NCBI GenBank assembly: GCA_949293295.1
Contig: CASFCG010000003.1
Location: 1 to 64,000 of the forward strand
DNA: 64,000 bases
Source of the DNA: an uncultured Cetobacterium sp.
Lineage (GTDB): Bacteria; Fusobacteriota; Fusobacteriia; Fusobacteriales; Fusobacteriaceae
Direction of reading: 5' to 3'
Shown here: positions 1 to 9,167 of the stretch, piece after piece
How positions within the stretch are numbered: position 1 is the first letter of the stretch
Layout: each line of letters opens with the position of its first letter
The notes under the pieces: model-generated
Seen by the model: only the letters and a program-made list of their open reading frames with translations
Told to the model about the DNA's origin: nothing
The model's database searches: none
Program-made: the position numbers and the translations under genes

Positions 1-16
1 GTATTAAAATGAAAAA

Positions 17-184
17 GTGTCTATCTGGGGTATACCCCAAATAGACACAAAAAATAAAAAAGAAAGCAAAAATTTAGTAAACTAAACTTTTGCTTTTTAT
101 TCTAAAAATATTCTTTTTATACGCGAAAATTTTTAAATTTTTACAAATTTTTGTGTCTAAATAGAGTATACCCTAAATGGACAC
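17..184 (-). repeat. 168-bp palindrome-rich repeat element, copy 1
   Basis: This is one of two copies of a 168-bp element; the other, at 11784-11951, is in the opposite orientation. A hand alignment of the two has no gaps and about 154 of 168 identical bases. Each end is a 32-bp near-palindrome: 17-48, with GGGGTATACCCC at its centre, and 153-184. Between them is a 15-bp hairpin (arms 63-77 and 82-96). On the minus strand that hairpin is followed by a T-rich tract, so it looks like an intrinsic terminator. Weaker similarity continues past both ends, and the window start may cut it. No coding potential was seen. The minus strand is given as the likely RNA strand because the imperfect stem pairs become G-U there. 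Confidence 0.85.
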
Positions 185-368
185 TACAAAAATTTTAACA
201 TAAAAAAATTAAAATTATTCTTTTTTTGGAATTTTATTTTTTTATAAAAACTCTTCTAAATTTGCAATTTATCATGATTTTTCACTGGAAATACCAATAA
301 AATTATGCTAAAATAACAAAAGGTTTTGATTATATCTCATTAAACTAAATTTTATGATGGAGGATTAA
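185..368 (+). promoter_or_regulatory. Intergenic leader with likely promoter of the RarA-C/PTS pair
   Basis: Nothing coding was seen between the repeat and the first gene. A plausible -10 box TAAAAT lies at 309-314, preceded by TGC, which makes it an extended -10. The -35 (TGGAAA, 17 bp upstream) is poor. The downstream gene has a GGAGG ribosome binding site five bases before its ATG. Confidence 0.4.
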
Positions 369-983
369 ATGGAAAAAGAATTTATTGTTGACCCTTGGGC
401 AAGAACTATAACTAGAAATGGATTAGCTGGTGATGAAGTTATATCCGCACTACAAAAATCTATTAGAAGAGGTTTAGAGGAGCAAGCTTGTGAATTTGCT
501 TACGAAATGTATATTACCTCACCTCAAATGGAAGAAAAACTATGGAGGAGATTAGTGGCAATATCTGTCGAGGATATTGGAATGGGAGACCCTATGGCAG
601 CTATTCTAATTAATAATCTTAGACAGATGAGAAAAGAATACTCCTATGCCGATGGTGATAGAGCAATGTTCTTTATTCATGCTATTAGATATCTTTGTCA
701 ATGTGAAAAAGATAGGTCAAGCGATTTATTGAAAAATATTGTTATAAAAAGCTTTGCTATGGGATATGTTCCTGAAATTCCTGATTATGCTTTGGATAAA
801 CATACAATTAGAGGGGCTAAAATGGGACGTGATTCATTTCACTTTTTAAATGAGGCTAGCAAAGTAATTCCACAAAAAGAAGTAACTAATGACTATAAAG
901 AACGTTACAATAAAATTTTGGAAAAGTATGACCCTAATAAAGTTGTAAAATCAGCATTTAAATTTAATCCTTGGCAAGAATAA
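369..983 (+). CDS. Stand-alone RarA/MgsA C-terminal-domain protein (no AAA+ ATPase domain)
   Basis: The 204-residue protein resembles the C-terminal helical and tetramerisation part of RarA (MgsA), the ATPase that acts at stalled replication forks. Matching blocks include ISALQKSIRRG near residues 25-35, a VEDIGMGDPMA block corresponding to EDVGxADPxA of RarA, and a late PDYALDKHT block. The AAA+ half, with Walker A and B motifs, is absent, so it cannot be a full RarA. The start is the ATG after GGAGG. It lies 24 bases upstream of a PTS permease, so the two are probably co-transcribed. Its role is unknown: it could be a partner for a RarA encoded elsewhere or a repurposed domain. The homology was judged by eye. 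Confidence 0.7.
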   Translation: MEKEFIVDPWARTITRNGLAGDEVISALQKSIRRGLEEQACEFAYEMYITSPQMEEKLWRRLVAISVEDIGMGDPMAAILINNLRQMRKEYSYADGDRAMFFIHAIRYLCQCEKDRSSDLLKNIVIKSFAMGYVPEIPDYALDKHTIRGAKMGRDSFHFLNEASKVIPQKEVTNDYKERYNKILEKYDPNKVVKSAFKFNPWQE

Positions 984-1007
984 GAATAATGTAAGTTTGG
1001 AGGAGTA

Positions 1008-2291
1008 ATGGAAAATAAATTTGTGTCTAAAATTGAAAAAATATTTTTACCTTTAGGAAATAAAATGGGCTCTCAGAAGCATTTGCAAGCTATTTCTGCT
1101 GGAATGATGATGAGCTTATCTCTGATTGTAATTGGTTCTTTGTTCTTAATCTTTGCTAATCCTCCCATTAATTTAGAATTGGTTGAGAATACAAATAATA
1201 TTTTTTTGAAATTTATGATTTCTTGGAAAAAATTTGCGATTGCTAATTATAGCCTAATCACTAGACCATTTGACTTTACTATGGGAATAATTGGATTAAT
1301 CACAGCGTTTACAATAGCTTATTCCCTAGCTACTGAATACAAGCTGAATAGTATTAGTTCAGGTTTAATCTCTATGAGTGTTTTTTTAATGATTAGTGCA
1401 CCAATTGAAGAGGGAAAAATCGTAATGCAATATTTGGGAGCAGATGGTCTATTTATAGCTATTATAACAGCTTTAATCAGTGTTGAAATAACTCGCTTAA
1501 TAGAAAGATTTAATTTGAAACTTGAAAGTGAACATATACCACCAGCAGTACTGTCTTTTGTTAATAGTTTAATACCTCTGTTGGCAAATATAATACTAAT
1601 TTATGGAATCAGCATTATTATCTTTGTAAACACAAATAAAACTATTGTAGAGCTGATAATGACTATCTTAACACCCGCACTTGATATAGCTGATAATATC
1701 TATGGATATCTAATTATCTTAGTTTTTGGAAATATTCTATGGTTTTTTGGAATAAATGGTACATCTGTAATCTTTCCAATTGTTTTCGCTATTGGACTTA
1801 GAAACACAGGAATAAATGCCAACTTGGTAAGTTCTGGAAAAGCACCTGAAATGATTATGAATCTACAAATGTTTAGAGTTGCTATCTTGGGAGGAGCTGG
1901 AAATACATTAGGGTTAACTCTTTTAATGTTAAAAAGTAAATCTAAACAACTTAAAGCTGTAGGTAGATTATCCTTTGTTCCTGGAATATGCGGAATTAAT
2001 GAGCCAATTATATTTGGAACACCTATAATTTTTAATCCAATTTTAGCAATACCATTCTTCATTACTCCTATAGTTACAGTAAGCTTAACATATATTGCTC
2101 AAAAAATTAATCTTATTTCAATGGGGTATATCACAGACCCATCTTTTATCCCATTTTTTATGCAAGCTTACTTATCTTCGTTGGATTTTAGAAATTTCAT
2201 TTTTTCATTTATTTTGGTTGGAATAAGTTTATTAATCTATTATCCATTTTTTAAAGTTTATGAAAAGACACTTATAAATATGGAAAAATAG
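1008..2291 (+). CDS. PTS sugar transporter EIIC, lactose/cellobiose family
   Basis: This 427-residue polytopic membrane protein is the translocation subunit of a phosphoenolpyruvate-dependent sugar phosphotransferase system. It begins with the usual cytosolic stretch (FVSKIEKIFLPLGNKMGSQKH) and then has about ten hydrophobic segments. The family signature GINEPIIFG is at residues 329-337. EIIC proteins of this family take up beta-glucosides, chitobiose or lactose; the sequence does not show which. No EIIA or EIIB gene is adjacent, so those must be encoded elsewhere. Its start has a GGAGG site, and a terminator follows directly. Confidence 0.88.
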   Translation: MENKFVSKIEKIFLPLGNKMGSQKHLQAISAGMMMSLSLIVIGSLFLIFANPPINLELVENTNNIFLKFMISWKKFAIANYSLITRPFDFTMGIIGLITAFTIAYSLATEYKLNSISSGLISMSVFLMISAPIEEGKIVMQYLGADGLFIAIITALISVEITRLIERFNLKLESEHIPPAVLSFVNSLIPLLANIILIYGISIIIFVNTNKTIVELIMTILTPALDIADNIYGYLIILVFGNILWFFGINGTSVIFPIVFAIGLRNTGINANLVSSGKAPEMIMNLQMFRVAILGGAGNTLGLTLLMLKSKSKQLKAVGRLSFVPGICGINEPIIFGTPIIFNPILAIPFFITPIVTVSLTYIAQKINLISMGYITDPSFIPFFMQAYLSSLDFRNFIFSFILVGISLLIYYPFFKVYEKTLINMEK

Positions 2292-2296
2292 AGATT

Positions 2297-2336
2297 AAAA
2301 GCTAAGGAAAAATAGGATTTTTCTTTAGCTTTTTTA
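2297..2336 (+). terminator. Intrinsic terminator after PTS EIIC
   Basis: A stem of about 16 bp (AAAAGCTAAGGAAAAA pairing with TTTTTCTTTAGCTTTT, one G-U pair) with a short loop runs into six T residues. Confidence 0.85.
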
Positions 2337-2413
2337 TTTATTATCTTAATACCCCTCAAATCTGATATATAATAGCCAGATATAAGTAAAAATCAAAAGG
2401 GTCAAAATTGTAA

Positions 2414-2455
2414 AATAAAAAAGAGGCGTTGCAAAATCAGTCTATAAACGCCCCT
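2414..2455 (-). terminator. Intrinsic terminator of gap-pgk
   Basis: On the minus strand AGGGGCGTT pairs with AACGCCTCT (one G-U) across a 16-base loop and is followed by TTTTTT. It lies just past the pgk stop codon. Confidence 0.85.
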
Positions 2456-2469
2456 TAAAATACTAATTT

Positions 2470-3669
2470 TTATTTATTAGATATAGCCTCAATCCCTGGA
2501 AGCTTTTTCCCTTCTAAATATTCAAGAGAAGCTCCTCCGCCAGTTGAAATATGAGAAAATTTATCTGCAAATCCAAGAGATATAGCGGCAGCAGCAGAAT
2601 CTCCTCCACCTATAACGGTAATTGCATTTTGAAGATTTGCTATTGACTCACACACACCGATAGTCCCTTTTGCATAGTTTGGCATTTCAAAAACTCCCAT
2701 AGGTCCATTCCAAATAACAGTTTTCGCTCCAATTAATTCAGAAGCAAACAACTTATTTGTTTCTGGTCCGATATCTAACCCCATTTCTCCATCCGGAATT
2801 TCATTAATTGATACAACTCTGTGCGGAGCATCATTTGAAAACTCACTTGCTACAACAGTATCAACTGGTAAAACAATTTTTCCATTTGCCTTTTCTAATA
2901 AAGATTTTGCTAAATCAATTTTATCCTCTTCTACAAGTGATTTACCTGTATTTTTTCCTAGTGCCCTGAAGAATGTAAACATCATTGCTCCACCAATAAG
3001 AATCTTATCAGCCTTAATCAATAGATTTTCAATTACTCCTATCTTATCAGAAACTTTTGACCCTCCTAAAATTGCAACTAACGGTCTTTCAGGCATATCA
3101 ACCGCTTTTCCTATAAAATTAATCTCTTTTTCCATTAAAAATCCAACAGCACTGTTTTCAGCTCCTATATTCTCAGCTATTCCAACATTTGACGCATGTG
3201 CCCTATGTGCAGTTCCAAAAGCATCATTGACAAAAAGGTCTCCTAACGAAGCCCAGTATTTTCCTAATTCAGGGTCATTTTTAGATTCTTTCTTACCATT
3301 TAAATCTTCAAATCTTGTATTTTGGAACATTAAAATTTCACCATCTTTTAATTCACTAATAGCTTTTTCAAGTTCCTCTCCTCTTGTAGCATTTATAAAC
3401 TTAACAGGTTGATTTAAAAGGTCAGATAATCTTTTTGCTACCGGAGATATATCTCTTTTTTGCAAATCTGCTTCCTCTTTTACTTTTCCTAAATGAGAAA
3501 AAGCAATAACTTTTCCTCCTTTTTCTAAAACATATTTTATTGTAGGTAAAGCAGCTATAATTCTATTCTCATCCGTTATAATTCCATCTTTCATTGGAAC
3601 ATTAAAATCAAGTCTCATCAATACTTTCTTTCCACAAACATCTAAATCCGTTACAATTTTCTTTGCCAT
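2470..3669 (-). CDS. pgk: Phosphoglycerate kinase
   Basis: Catalyses the ATP-forming step 1,3-bisphosphoglycerate + ADP to 3-phosphoglycerate in cytosolic glycolysis. At 399 residues it is the usual bacterial length. It shows the N-terminal substrate-binding segment ([10 protein letters not shown]), the hinge region and the C-terminal nucleotide loop (GGGDSAAA) ending in STGGGASLE. It follows gap by 60 bases with a hairpin in between, and its own terminator follows. It is therefore the second gene of a two-gene glycolytic operon, possibly expressed less than gap because of the intervening hairpin. Confidence 0.98.
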   Translation of the reverse strand: MAKKIVTDLDVCGKKVLMRLDFNVPMKDGIITDENRIIAALPTIKYVLEKGGKVIAFSHLGKVKEEADLQKRDISPVAKRLSDLLNQPVKFINATRGEELEKAISELKDGEILMFQNTRFEDLNGKKESKNDPELGKYWASLGDLFVNDAFGTAHRAHASNVGIAENIGAENSAVGFLMEKEINFIGKAVDMPERPLVAILGGSKVSDKIGVIENLLIKADKILIGGAMMFTFFRALGKNTGKSLVEEDKIDLAKSLLEKANGKIVLPVDTVVASEFSNDAPHRVVSINEIPDGEMGLDIGPETNKLFASELIGAKTVIWNGPMGVFEMPNYAKGTIGVCESIANLQNAITVIGGGDSAAAAISLGFADKFSHISTGGGASLEYLEGKKLPGIEAISNK

Positions 3670-3687
3670 AAAAAACCTCCATTTTTA

Positions 3688-3717
3688 AAAATAGTGGAAC
3701 ATTTGCTCCACTATTTT
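3688..3717 (-). terminator. Intercistronic hairpin between gap and pgk (partial terminator or mRNA stabiliser)
   Basis: An 11-bp perfect stem (AAAATAGTGGA with TCCACTATTTT) and an eight-base loop lie in the 60-base gap. On the minus strand the stem is followed by a short T-run (five T), weaker than a full terminator. It probably lets some transcription continue into pgk or protects the 3' end of the gap message. Confidence 0.6.
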
Positions 3718-3729
3718 ATTTTTATTCTA

Positions 3730-4755
<1,026 letters not shown>

Positions 4756-4776
4756 CTATAAATTTTTGATAAAAGC

Positions 4777-4797
4777 TTTACCATTTTAAACGGTAAA
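4777..4797. promoter_or_regulatory. 21-bp dyad in the gap leader, candidate operator
   Basis: TTTACC at 4777-4782 mirrors GGTAAA at 4792-4797, and TTT/AAA mirror each other around the central T at 4787; only one base pair breaks the symmetry. It sits some 15-35 bases downstream of the predicted transcription start. The position suits a repressor roadblock or an mRNA hairpin. No known regulator motif was recognised. Confidence 0.5.
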
Positions 4798-4818
4798 AGT
4801 ATTTAACCTACATTTTGT

Positions 4819-4847
4819 ATAATATATCATCTTTAAAATTTTGTCAA
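4819..4847 (-). promoter_or_regulatory. Sigma-70-type promoter of gap-pgk
   Basis: On the minus strand TTGACA (4842-4847) and TATTAT (4819-4824) are separated by exactly 17 bases. This is the best promoter match in the first 10 kb. Confidence 0.85.
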
Positions 4848-4894
4848 TTTAAGCTTTAGAACTAAAATTAATCTTTTTATGATTATTTAAATAC

Positions 4895-5758
4895 CTATTT
4901 TAATATATCCTTAAAATCTTGTGGCAATTCTGTTTCTATTAAAAATTTTTCCCTCGTTTCTACATCTGTAATAATTAACTTATACGCGTGTAAAAGTTGC
5001 CTTTTTACATCTTCAGAAGCACCGCCATATAAATCATCTCCCAATATTGGAAATCCACTGAGAGAAAGATGAGCACGTATTTGGTGGGTTCTTCCAGTGA
5101 ATAGTTCTAATTCCACTAATGTTAAATTTTTATCAGGAAATCTCTTTAAAACTTTCATATATGTTTTAGCATATTGTCCTCCTAGTTCAATTGGAATCTG
5201 TTTTCTTCTAAGTTCATCCCCCTCTTTTCCAAGTGGAATCTCTATGTTCATCTCATCAATCTCAACAATCCCTTTTACAATCGCCTGATAAAATTTAGAA
5301 ACATTATCTTTATCAGATTGTAAAAAAGCCTGTGTATAAGCATTTTTAGTTACAATGATTAATCCAGATGTATTCATATCTAAACGATTAAAAAATCTAG
5401 GCGGCTGTATCTTTCCTGTCTGTTCAAAAAAATAGTTTACAACTCCGTTTGCTAAAGTTATATCCGTTTTCTTGGTTGTTGGATGAACAACTAAAAAAGG
5501 GTCTTTATCTATAATTAAAAGATTTTTATCCTCGTAAACAATTTTTAAATCCATCGGTATAGAGTATATATTTACCTCTTTTTCTTTCTCTTTTACTAAT
5601 AATCTGGCATTTTTCTTCAATTTTTTTGTAGTTTTTACTCTTTTTCCATTCATATAAACTTCAACATTTCTAATTCCACGCCCTGAGTATCCTTTTTCCT
5701 TTAGAAAATCAGAGATTTTAAAATTATGAAACTCTGCTTCAATTGTAAATTTCTTCAT
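4895..5758 (-). CDS. RluA-family pseudouridine synthase
   Basis: Predicted to convert specific uridines in rRNA (or tRNA) to pseudouridine. The 287 residues comprise an N-terminal S4-like RNA-binding region (about 15-60) and the catalytic domain. The catalytic aspartate is Asp127 in NRLDMNTSG; the usual HRLD motif has Asn124 in place of histidine here. The second conserved block, FTGRTHQIRAH, is present. It is the last gene of the folate operon, 19 bases after folP. RluD, RluC or another member of the family cannot be separated by eye. Confidence 0.9.
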   Translation of the reverse strand: MKKFTIEAEFHNFKISDFLKEKGYSGRGIRNVEVYMNGKRVKTTKKLKKNARLLVKEKEKEVNIYSIPMDLKIVYEDKNLLIIDKDPFLVVHPTTKKTDITLANGVVNYFFEQTGKIQPPRFFNRLDMNTSGLIIVTKNAYTQAFLQSDKDNVSKFYQAIVKGIVEIDEMNIEIPLGKEGDELRRKQIPIELGGQYAKTYMKVLKRFPDKNLTLVELELFTGRTHQIRAHLSLSGFPILGDDLYGGASEDVKRQLLHAYKLIITDVETREKFLIETELPQDFKDILK

Positions 5759-5777
5759 AAACCTTATTCACCTTAAA

Positions 5778-6590
5778 TTAATAAATAAATTTGTCCAATA
5801 TAGAAAAAGCTCTTTTATGTTCTTTTACGTTGTGAACCCTAATTATTTTTACTCCTTTTTCAGCTGCAAAACTATTTACAGCAATCGTTCCTTCAATACG
5901 TTCATCTGGTAACAGTCCAAGAGGAGCACCGATAAATCTCTTCTTAGAAATGCCAAGAAGAGTGGGAGCTAAATCTGTAATCTCATCAATTCGTTTTATG
6001 ACTTCAATATTTTGTTCAAAACTTTTTCCAAATCCTATACCGGGGTCAATAATAATATTTTGCGGCTTTACTCCATTTTTTTCTGCAATTTCAAAGGATT
6101 TTTTTAAAAATTTTTTTATAGAGATTAAAATATCTTCATTATAGCTCTCTCCACTTTGATTGTGCATAACTATAACTGGAACATCAAACTGCGCAACAAC
6201 TTTTGCCATCTCTCCGTTATCTCGTTGTAATCCCCACACATCATTAACTATATGAGCTCCTGCTTCAAGTGCTCTTAAAGCTACTTCATGTCGATATGTA
6301 TCAACGGATATGATAGTATCCAGTTCAGAAGCAATTTTTTTTATCACTGGAATCACTCTCTCTATCTCAGTTTCAACATCCACTTCTTTATGACCTGGTC
6401 TTGTTGATTGTCCACCGATATCAATAATATCTGCTCCCTCTTCAATCAACTGTTTTGCTCTTTCAAAAGCTAAATCAATAGAGTTGTATTTTCCACCATC
6501 AGAAAAAGAATCTGGCGTTACATTTAAAATTCCCATTATAATAGTTTTATTTTTAAACTCCCTTATATCTCCTTTAATATTTAATCTCAT
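5778..6590 (-). CDS. folP: Dihydropteroate synthase
   Basis: Joins 6-hydroxymethyl-dihydropterin pyrophosphate with p-aminobenzoate in folate synthesis and is the target of sulfonamides. The 270 residues show the two pterin-binding signatures MGILNVTPDSFSDGG (19-33) and DIGGQSTRPGH (about 57-67), plus a C-terminal arginine/histidine pair in IIRVHNVKEH. The stop codon of folBK overlaps this ATG (TAATG), so the two are translationally coupled. Confidence 0.97.
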   Translation of the reverse strand: MRLNIKGDIREFKNKTIIMGILNVTPDSFSDGGKYNSIDLAFERAKQLIEEGADIIDIGGQSTRPGHKEVDVETEIERVIPVIKKIASELDTIISVDTYRHEVALRALEAGAHIVNDVWGLQRDNGEMAKVVAQFDVPVIVMHNQSGESYNEDILISIKKFLKKSFEIAEKNGVKPQNIIIDPGIGFGKSFEQNIEVIKRIDEITDLAPTLLGISKKRFIGAPLGLLPDERIEGTIAVNSFAAEKGVKIIRVHNVKEHKRAFSILDKFIY

Positions 6591-7414
6591 TAACTCTCCT
6601 TATTGTCCAAAAAATATTTTAAAAGTGTAATTGTTTCCTTTTCAAGTGGATGCACTAAATTAGGGGCAATTTGCATTAAAGGGGTTAATACAAAATCTCT
6701 TTGTGAAATCCAAGGATGTGGAATAGCTAATTCATCATCTTGAATAATCTCATCATTGAAGAATAAAATATCTATATCAATAACTCGAGGTCCCCATCTT
6801 TCTTTCCTAATACGTCCCATTCTCTTCTCAATCTCCAAGATTTCTTTTAATAATTCCTTAGGTGTTAATAACGTTTCTACTTTCACACAGCCATTCAAAA
6901 AATCATCTTGTTCTATGAATCCAAAAGGCTTTGTTATAACAAAATCACTTACTTTCAATATTCGAGTAGTAGCTAAAGCCGCTATCTCTTTTAAGGCATT
7001 ATTTAAATTTTTTTCTAGATTTCCAATATTTGTTCCCAAGGAAAGATAGACAATATTTCTTCTTCTTTTAATCTCTACAGCAACCGATGAGAAATGCTTT
7101 TTTATTGGAGCCCATGGTTTACAAACTTTTACTATCACGGCTGAAATTAAAGAGTAGTTGTTTAAAATTGCTTTTGCTATCTCTTCCGCTAAACTCTCAA
7201 TTAAATCAAATGATTTTGAGAAAAAAACCTTTTCTATATCATCTGCGACATATCCATAATGTGTAGAGCTTGTCAAATCCCCACTAACTCCTGCTTCTCT
7301 TGTCGACGTCTCTAAAATCACAGAGATTAAAAATTTTTGTCCTAAGATTTTCTCTTCTGGAAAAACTCCATGATTACCGATAAACTCTAAATCATTAATA
7401 TAAATTTTATCCAT
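6590..7414 (-). CDS. folBK: Bifunctional dihydroneopterin aldolase / HPPK (FolB-FolK fusion)
   Basis: This is a fusion of two consecutive folate enzymes. Residues 1-118 form FolB, which makes hydroxymethyl-dihydropterin (GNHGVFPEEK block). Residues 121-274 form FolK, the pyrophosphokinase, with the start block VYLSLGTNIGNLEKNL and the ATP/Mg block RWGPRVIDIDIL. It lies between folE (12 bases upstream) and folP (overlapping TAATG), matching pathway order. FolB-FolK fusions are known in several bacteria. Confidence 0.95.
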   Translation of the reverse strand: MDKIYINDLEFIGNHGVFPEEKILGQKFLISVILETSTREAGVSGDLTSSTHYGYVADDIEKVFFSKSFDLIESLAEEIAKAILNNYSLISAVIVKVCKPWAPIKKHFSSVAVEIKRRRNIVYLSLGTNIGNLEKNLNNALKEIAALATTRILKVSDFVITKPFGFIEQDDFLNGCVKVETLLTPKELLKEILEIEKRMGRIRKERWGPRVIDIDILFFNDEIIQDDELAIPHPWISQRDFVLTPLMQIAPNLVHPLEKETITLLKYFLDNKES

Positions 7415-7426
7415 AACTTATCCTTT

Positions 7427-7978
7427 CTACTTTAACAGGGTAAAAAATTCATTTTTTAGGTTTGCATCTTCTAAAAAAATCCCTTTTGAAGAGGTCGTAA
7501 CAATCTTTGTTCCGATAGCTTTTACTCCCCTCATAGTCATACAAGTATGTTCCGCTTCAATAAAAACGATAACTCCACTGCACTTTAATTCTTCATACAG
7601 TATAGTTGCAATCTCATCTGTTAAACGTTCTTGTAATTGTGGTCTTTTTGACAGAGCTTCAATAACTTTAATTATGGAACCAAAACCAACAATATAATTA
7701 TTTGGTACATAAGCTACTGCTATTTTTCCAAAAAATGGTAAGAAATGGTGCTCACACATAGAATAAAAACTGATATCTTTTTCGATAATTAAATCATTAT
7801 TTTTCACAAAAAATCTTTCTTTTAAAAAGGAAGTAGGCGAGATATCAAGACCGGAAAAAATCTCTCTATAAAAATTTTCCATACGTAACGGCGTATTTTT
7901 TAAAACTTCATCAGATATCAATCCTCTATTGTTGTCTAATTTTAAAATCATATCTTTTATAGAGTTTTTCAAATCCAT
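7427..7978 (-). CDS. folE: GTP cyclohydrolase I
   Basis: First enzyme of folate synthesis, GTP to dihydroneopterin triphosphate. At 183 residues it is typical. The zinc ligands are visible as Cys75 and His78 in CEHHF and Cys146 in HTCMTMRG; the conserved KRPQLQERLT block is also present. It opens the folE-folBK-folP-rluA operon. The ribosome binding site AAGGAGGA almost touches the ATG used here, so the TTG two codons later (first base 7972) may be the real start. Confidence 0.96.
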   Translation of the reverse strand: MDLKNSIKDMILKLDNNRGLISDEVLKNTPLRMENFYREIFSGLDISPTSFLKERFFVKNNDLIIEKDISFYSMCEHHFLPFFGKIAVAYVPNNYIVGFGSIIKVIEALSKRPQLQERLTDEIATILYEELKCSGVIVFIEAEHTCMTMRGVKAIGTKIVTTSSKGIFLEDANLKNEFFTLLK

Positions 7979-7999
7979 TCCTCCTTCATGTTTTTTAAT

Positions 8000-8005
8000 A
8001 TTATA
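8000..8005 (-). promoter_or_regulatory. -10 box of the folate operon
   Basis: A perfect TATAAT on the minus strand lies 22 bases upstream of folE. No good -35 hexamer is visible at the usual spacing, so the assignment rests on the -10 alone. Confidence 0.5.
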
Positions 8006-8052
8006 ACATAAAATTTGAAATCTATTGTTATAATTTTATAGACAAATATTTT

Positions 8053-8089
8053 CAAAAAAAATCCTCTTGATAAAATTATCAAGAGGATT
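8053..8089 (-). terminator. Intrinsic terminator after the 8114-8809 gene
   Basis: AATCCTCTTGATAA mirrors TTATCAAGAGGATT (14-bp perfect stem, two-base gap). On the minus strand it runs into seven T residues. It separates this gene from the folate operon. Confidence 0.9.
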
Positions 8090-8113
8090 AAAATCTAACC
8101 CTTAATTTGAAAT

Positions 8114-8809
8114 CTAATTGTTTTCAGTCTCTTTTTTTTCCTCTGTAGTAGGTGCTTGCTCTTTTGGAATAGGATTTCCAAACATCCATTCAATATGTCT
8201 TTTCAATCCAGTCAAAACTATATTTTGTCCCTCCACTTCAATTACTTCATTTTCTGGAATCCCTATATATCCTTCCTCTAAAGGCATATCTGAAATTACA
8301 TTATGTTGAATTTTTAATGTTTGTTCAACTCCAAATGGTTTAAATTCAGTCTTTACCGTTTTTATAAGTTCTGGATTCTCTGATATCTCTTTTCTTTGTT
8401 CATCAGTTAACACTCTTGGTGGAGGAAACTCCGCAGTAAATAGAATTTCAGTTTTTAAAAATTTCAATTCATCTCCATTTTTTTCAAAGATATCAAGAGT
8501 ATATCGTCCCCTATCCTTTATTAAAAAATGTTGAATATCAATGATTTTCTTCCCTACTCCTAACGGATCTACCATTGGTTGTAACTCGCCTCTTGATATA
8601 AGTTCATCATCCGGACCATTCAACCTAATCTCAAATGTTGTTGGTTTCGTTATATTCTCAAATGTTAAAACAACTGAAATTTTCTCCATAGGAAATGGAA
8701 AAATCGGTTGAATCATATTATCAAATGCTCCGAATATATCCACTGCACCCGCTATATGCTGATTTAACTGAGCAGCACATGCAACAACCACACTTTTTAC
8801 TTTTATCAT
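8114..8809 (-). CDS. Conserved protein of unknown function, DUF6941-like
   Basis: The 231-residue protein has no signal peptide or membrane segment. The N-terminal block (SVVVACAAQLNQ, then DIFGAFDNM) and the beta-rich middle resemble the family I know as DUF6941, whose function is undescribed. The last 20 residues are acidic and low-complexity. The gene has its own promoter and terminator, so it is a monocistronic unit between copper and folate operons. The start ATG has an AAGGGGG site about nine bases upstream. The family name was given by eye and should be treated as tentative. Confidence 0.6.
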   Translation of the reverse strand: MIKVKSVVVACAAQLNQHIAGAVDIFGAFDNMIQPIFPFPMEKISVVLTFENITKPTTFEIRLNGPDDELISRGELQPMVDPLGVGKKIIDIQHFLIKDRGRYTLDIFEKNGDELKFLKTEILFTAEFPPPRVLTDEQRKEISENPELIKTVKTEFKPFGVEQTLKIQHNVISDMPLEEGYIGIPENEVIEVEGQNIVLTGLKRHIEWMFGNPIPKEQAPTTEEKKETENN

Positions 8810-8852
8810 TATTAGAAGCCCCCTTTACTTTATAATCAATTTGTTACTTTAA

Positions 8853-8881
8853 GTTATATCATATCTACTATATTTTGTAAA
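8853..8881 (-). promoter_or_regulatory. Promoter of the 8114-8809 gene
   Basis: On the minus strand TTTACA (8876-8881) and TATAAC (8853-8858) are 17 bases apart, with an extended -10 TGA. It begins within four bases of the csoR stop codon. Confidence 0.7.
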
Positions 8882-8884
8882 TTT

Positions 8885-9157
8885 TTATTTTAACATCTTA
8901 TCTAAAGTATAAATCAATGAATCAATAATCTCATTGTCATTTCCCGCTTTAATCCCAGTTACTACACAATTTTTTAAATGATTTTCTAATATTATTTTCG
9001 AGATTCCGTTTAATGCTCCCTTTACAGATGCAATTTGATTCAAAATTTCATCACAATGATTTTCAGATTCAATCATTTTTTTTATTCCTTTTAATTGACC
9101 TTCTATTCTATTTAGCCTAGTATTTATATTTTTTTTGGTATCCTCTTTACTTCTCAT
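8885..9157 (-). CDS. csoR: CsoR-family copper-sensing repressor
   Basis: The 90-residue helical DNA-binding repressor is expected to release DNA on binding Cu(I). The ligand set Cys35, His60 and Cys64 (NHCDEIL and NHLKNC) has the same spacing as the Cys36-His61-Cys65 set of Mycobacterium tuberculosis CsoR, which favours copper over nickel or formaldehyde sensing. It follows copA by ten bases with an AGGAGG site, so it is likely the autoregulator of the copA-csoR operon. Confidence 0.93.
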   Translation of the reverse strand: MRSKEDTKKNINTRLNRIEGQLKGIKKMIESENHCDEILNQIASVKGALNGISKIILENHLKNCVVTGIKAGNDNEIIDSLIYTLDKMLK

Positions 9158-9167
9158 TAAACTCCTC

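Noticed and set aside
1700-2062. Antisense 120-codon ORF within the PTS EIIC gene
   Set aside because: It lies wholly inside a well-supported gene and its translation looks like a shadow of membrane-protein codons; no ribosome binding site was seen.
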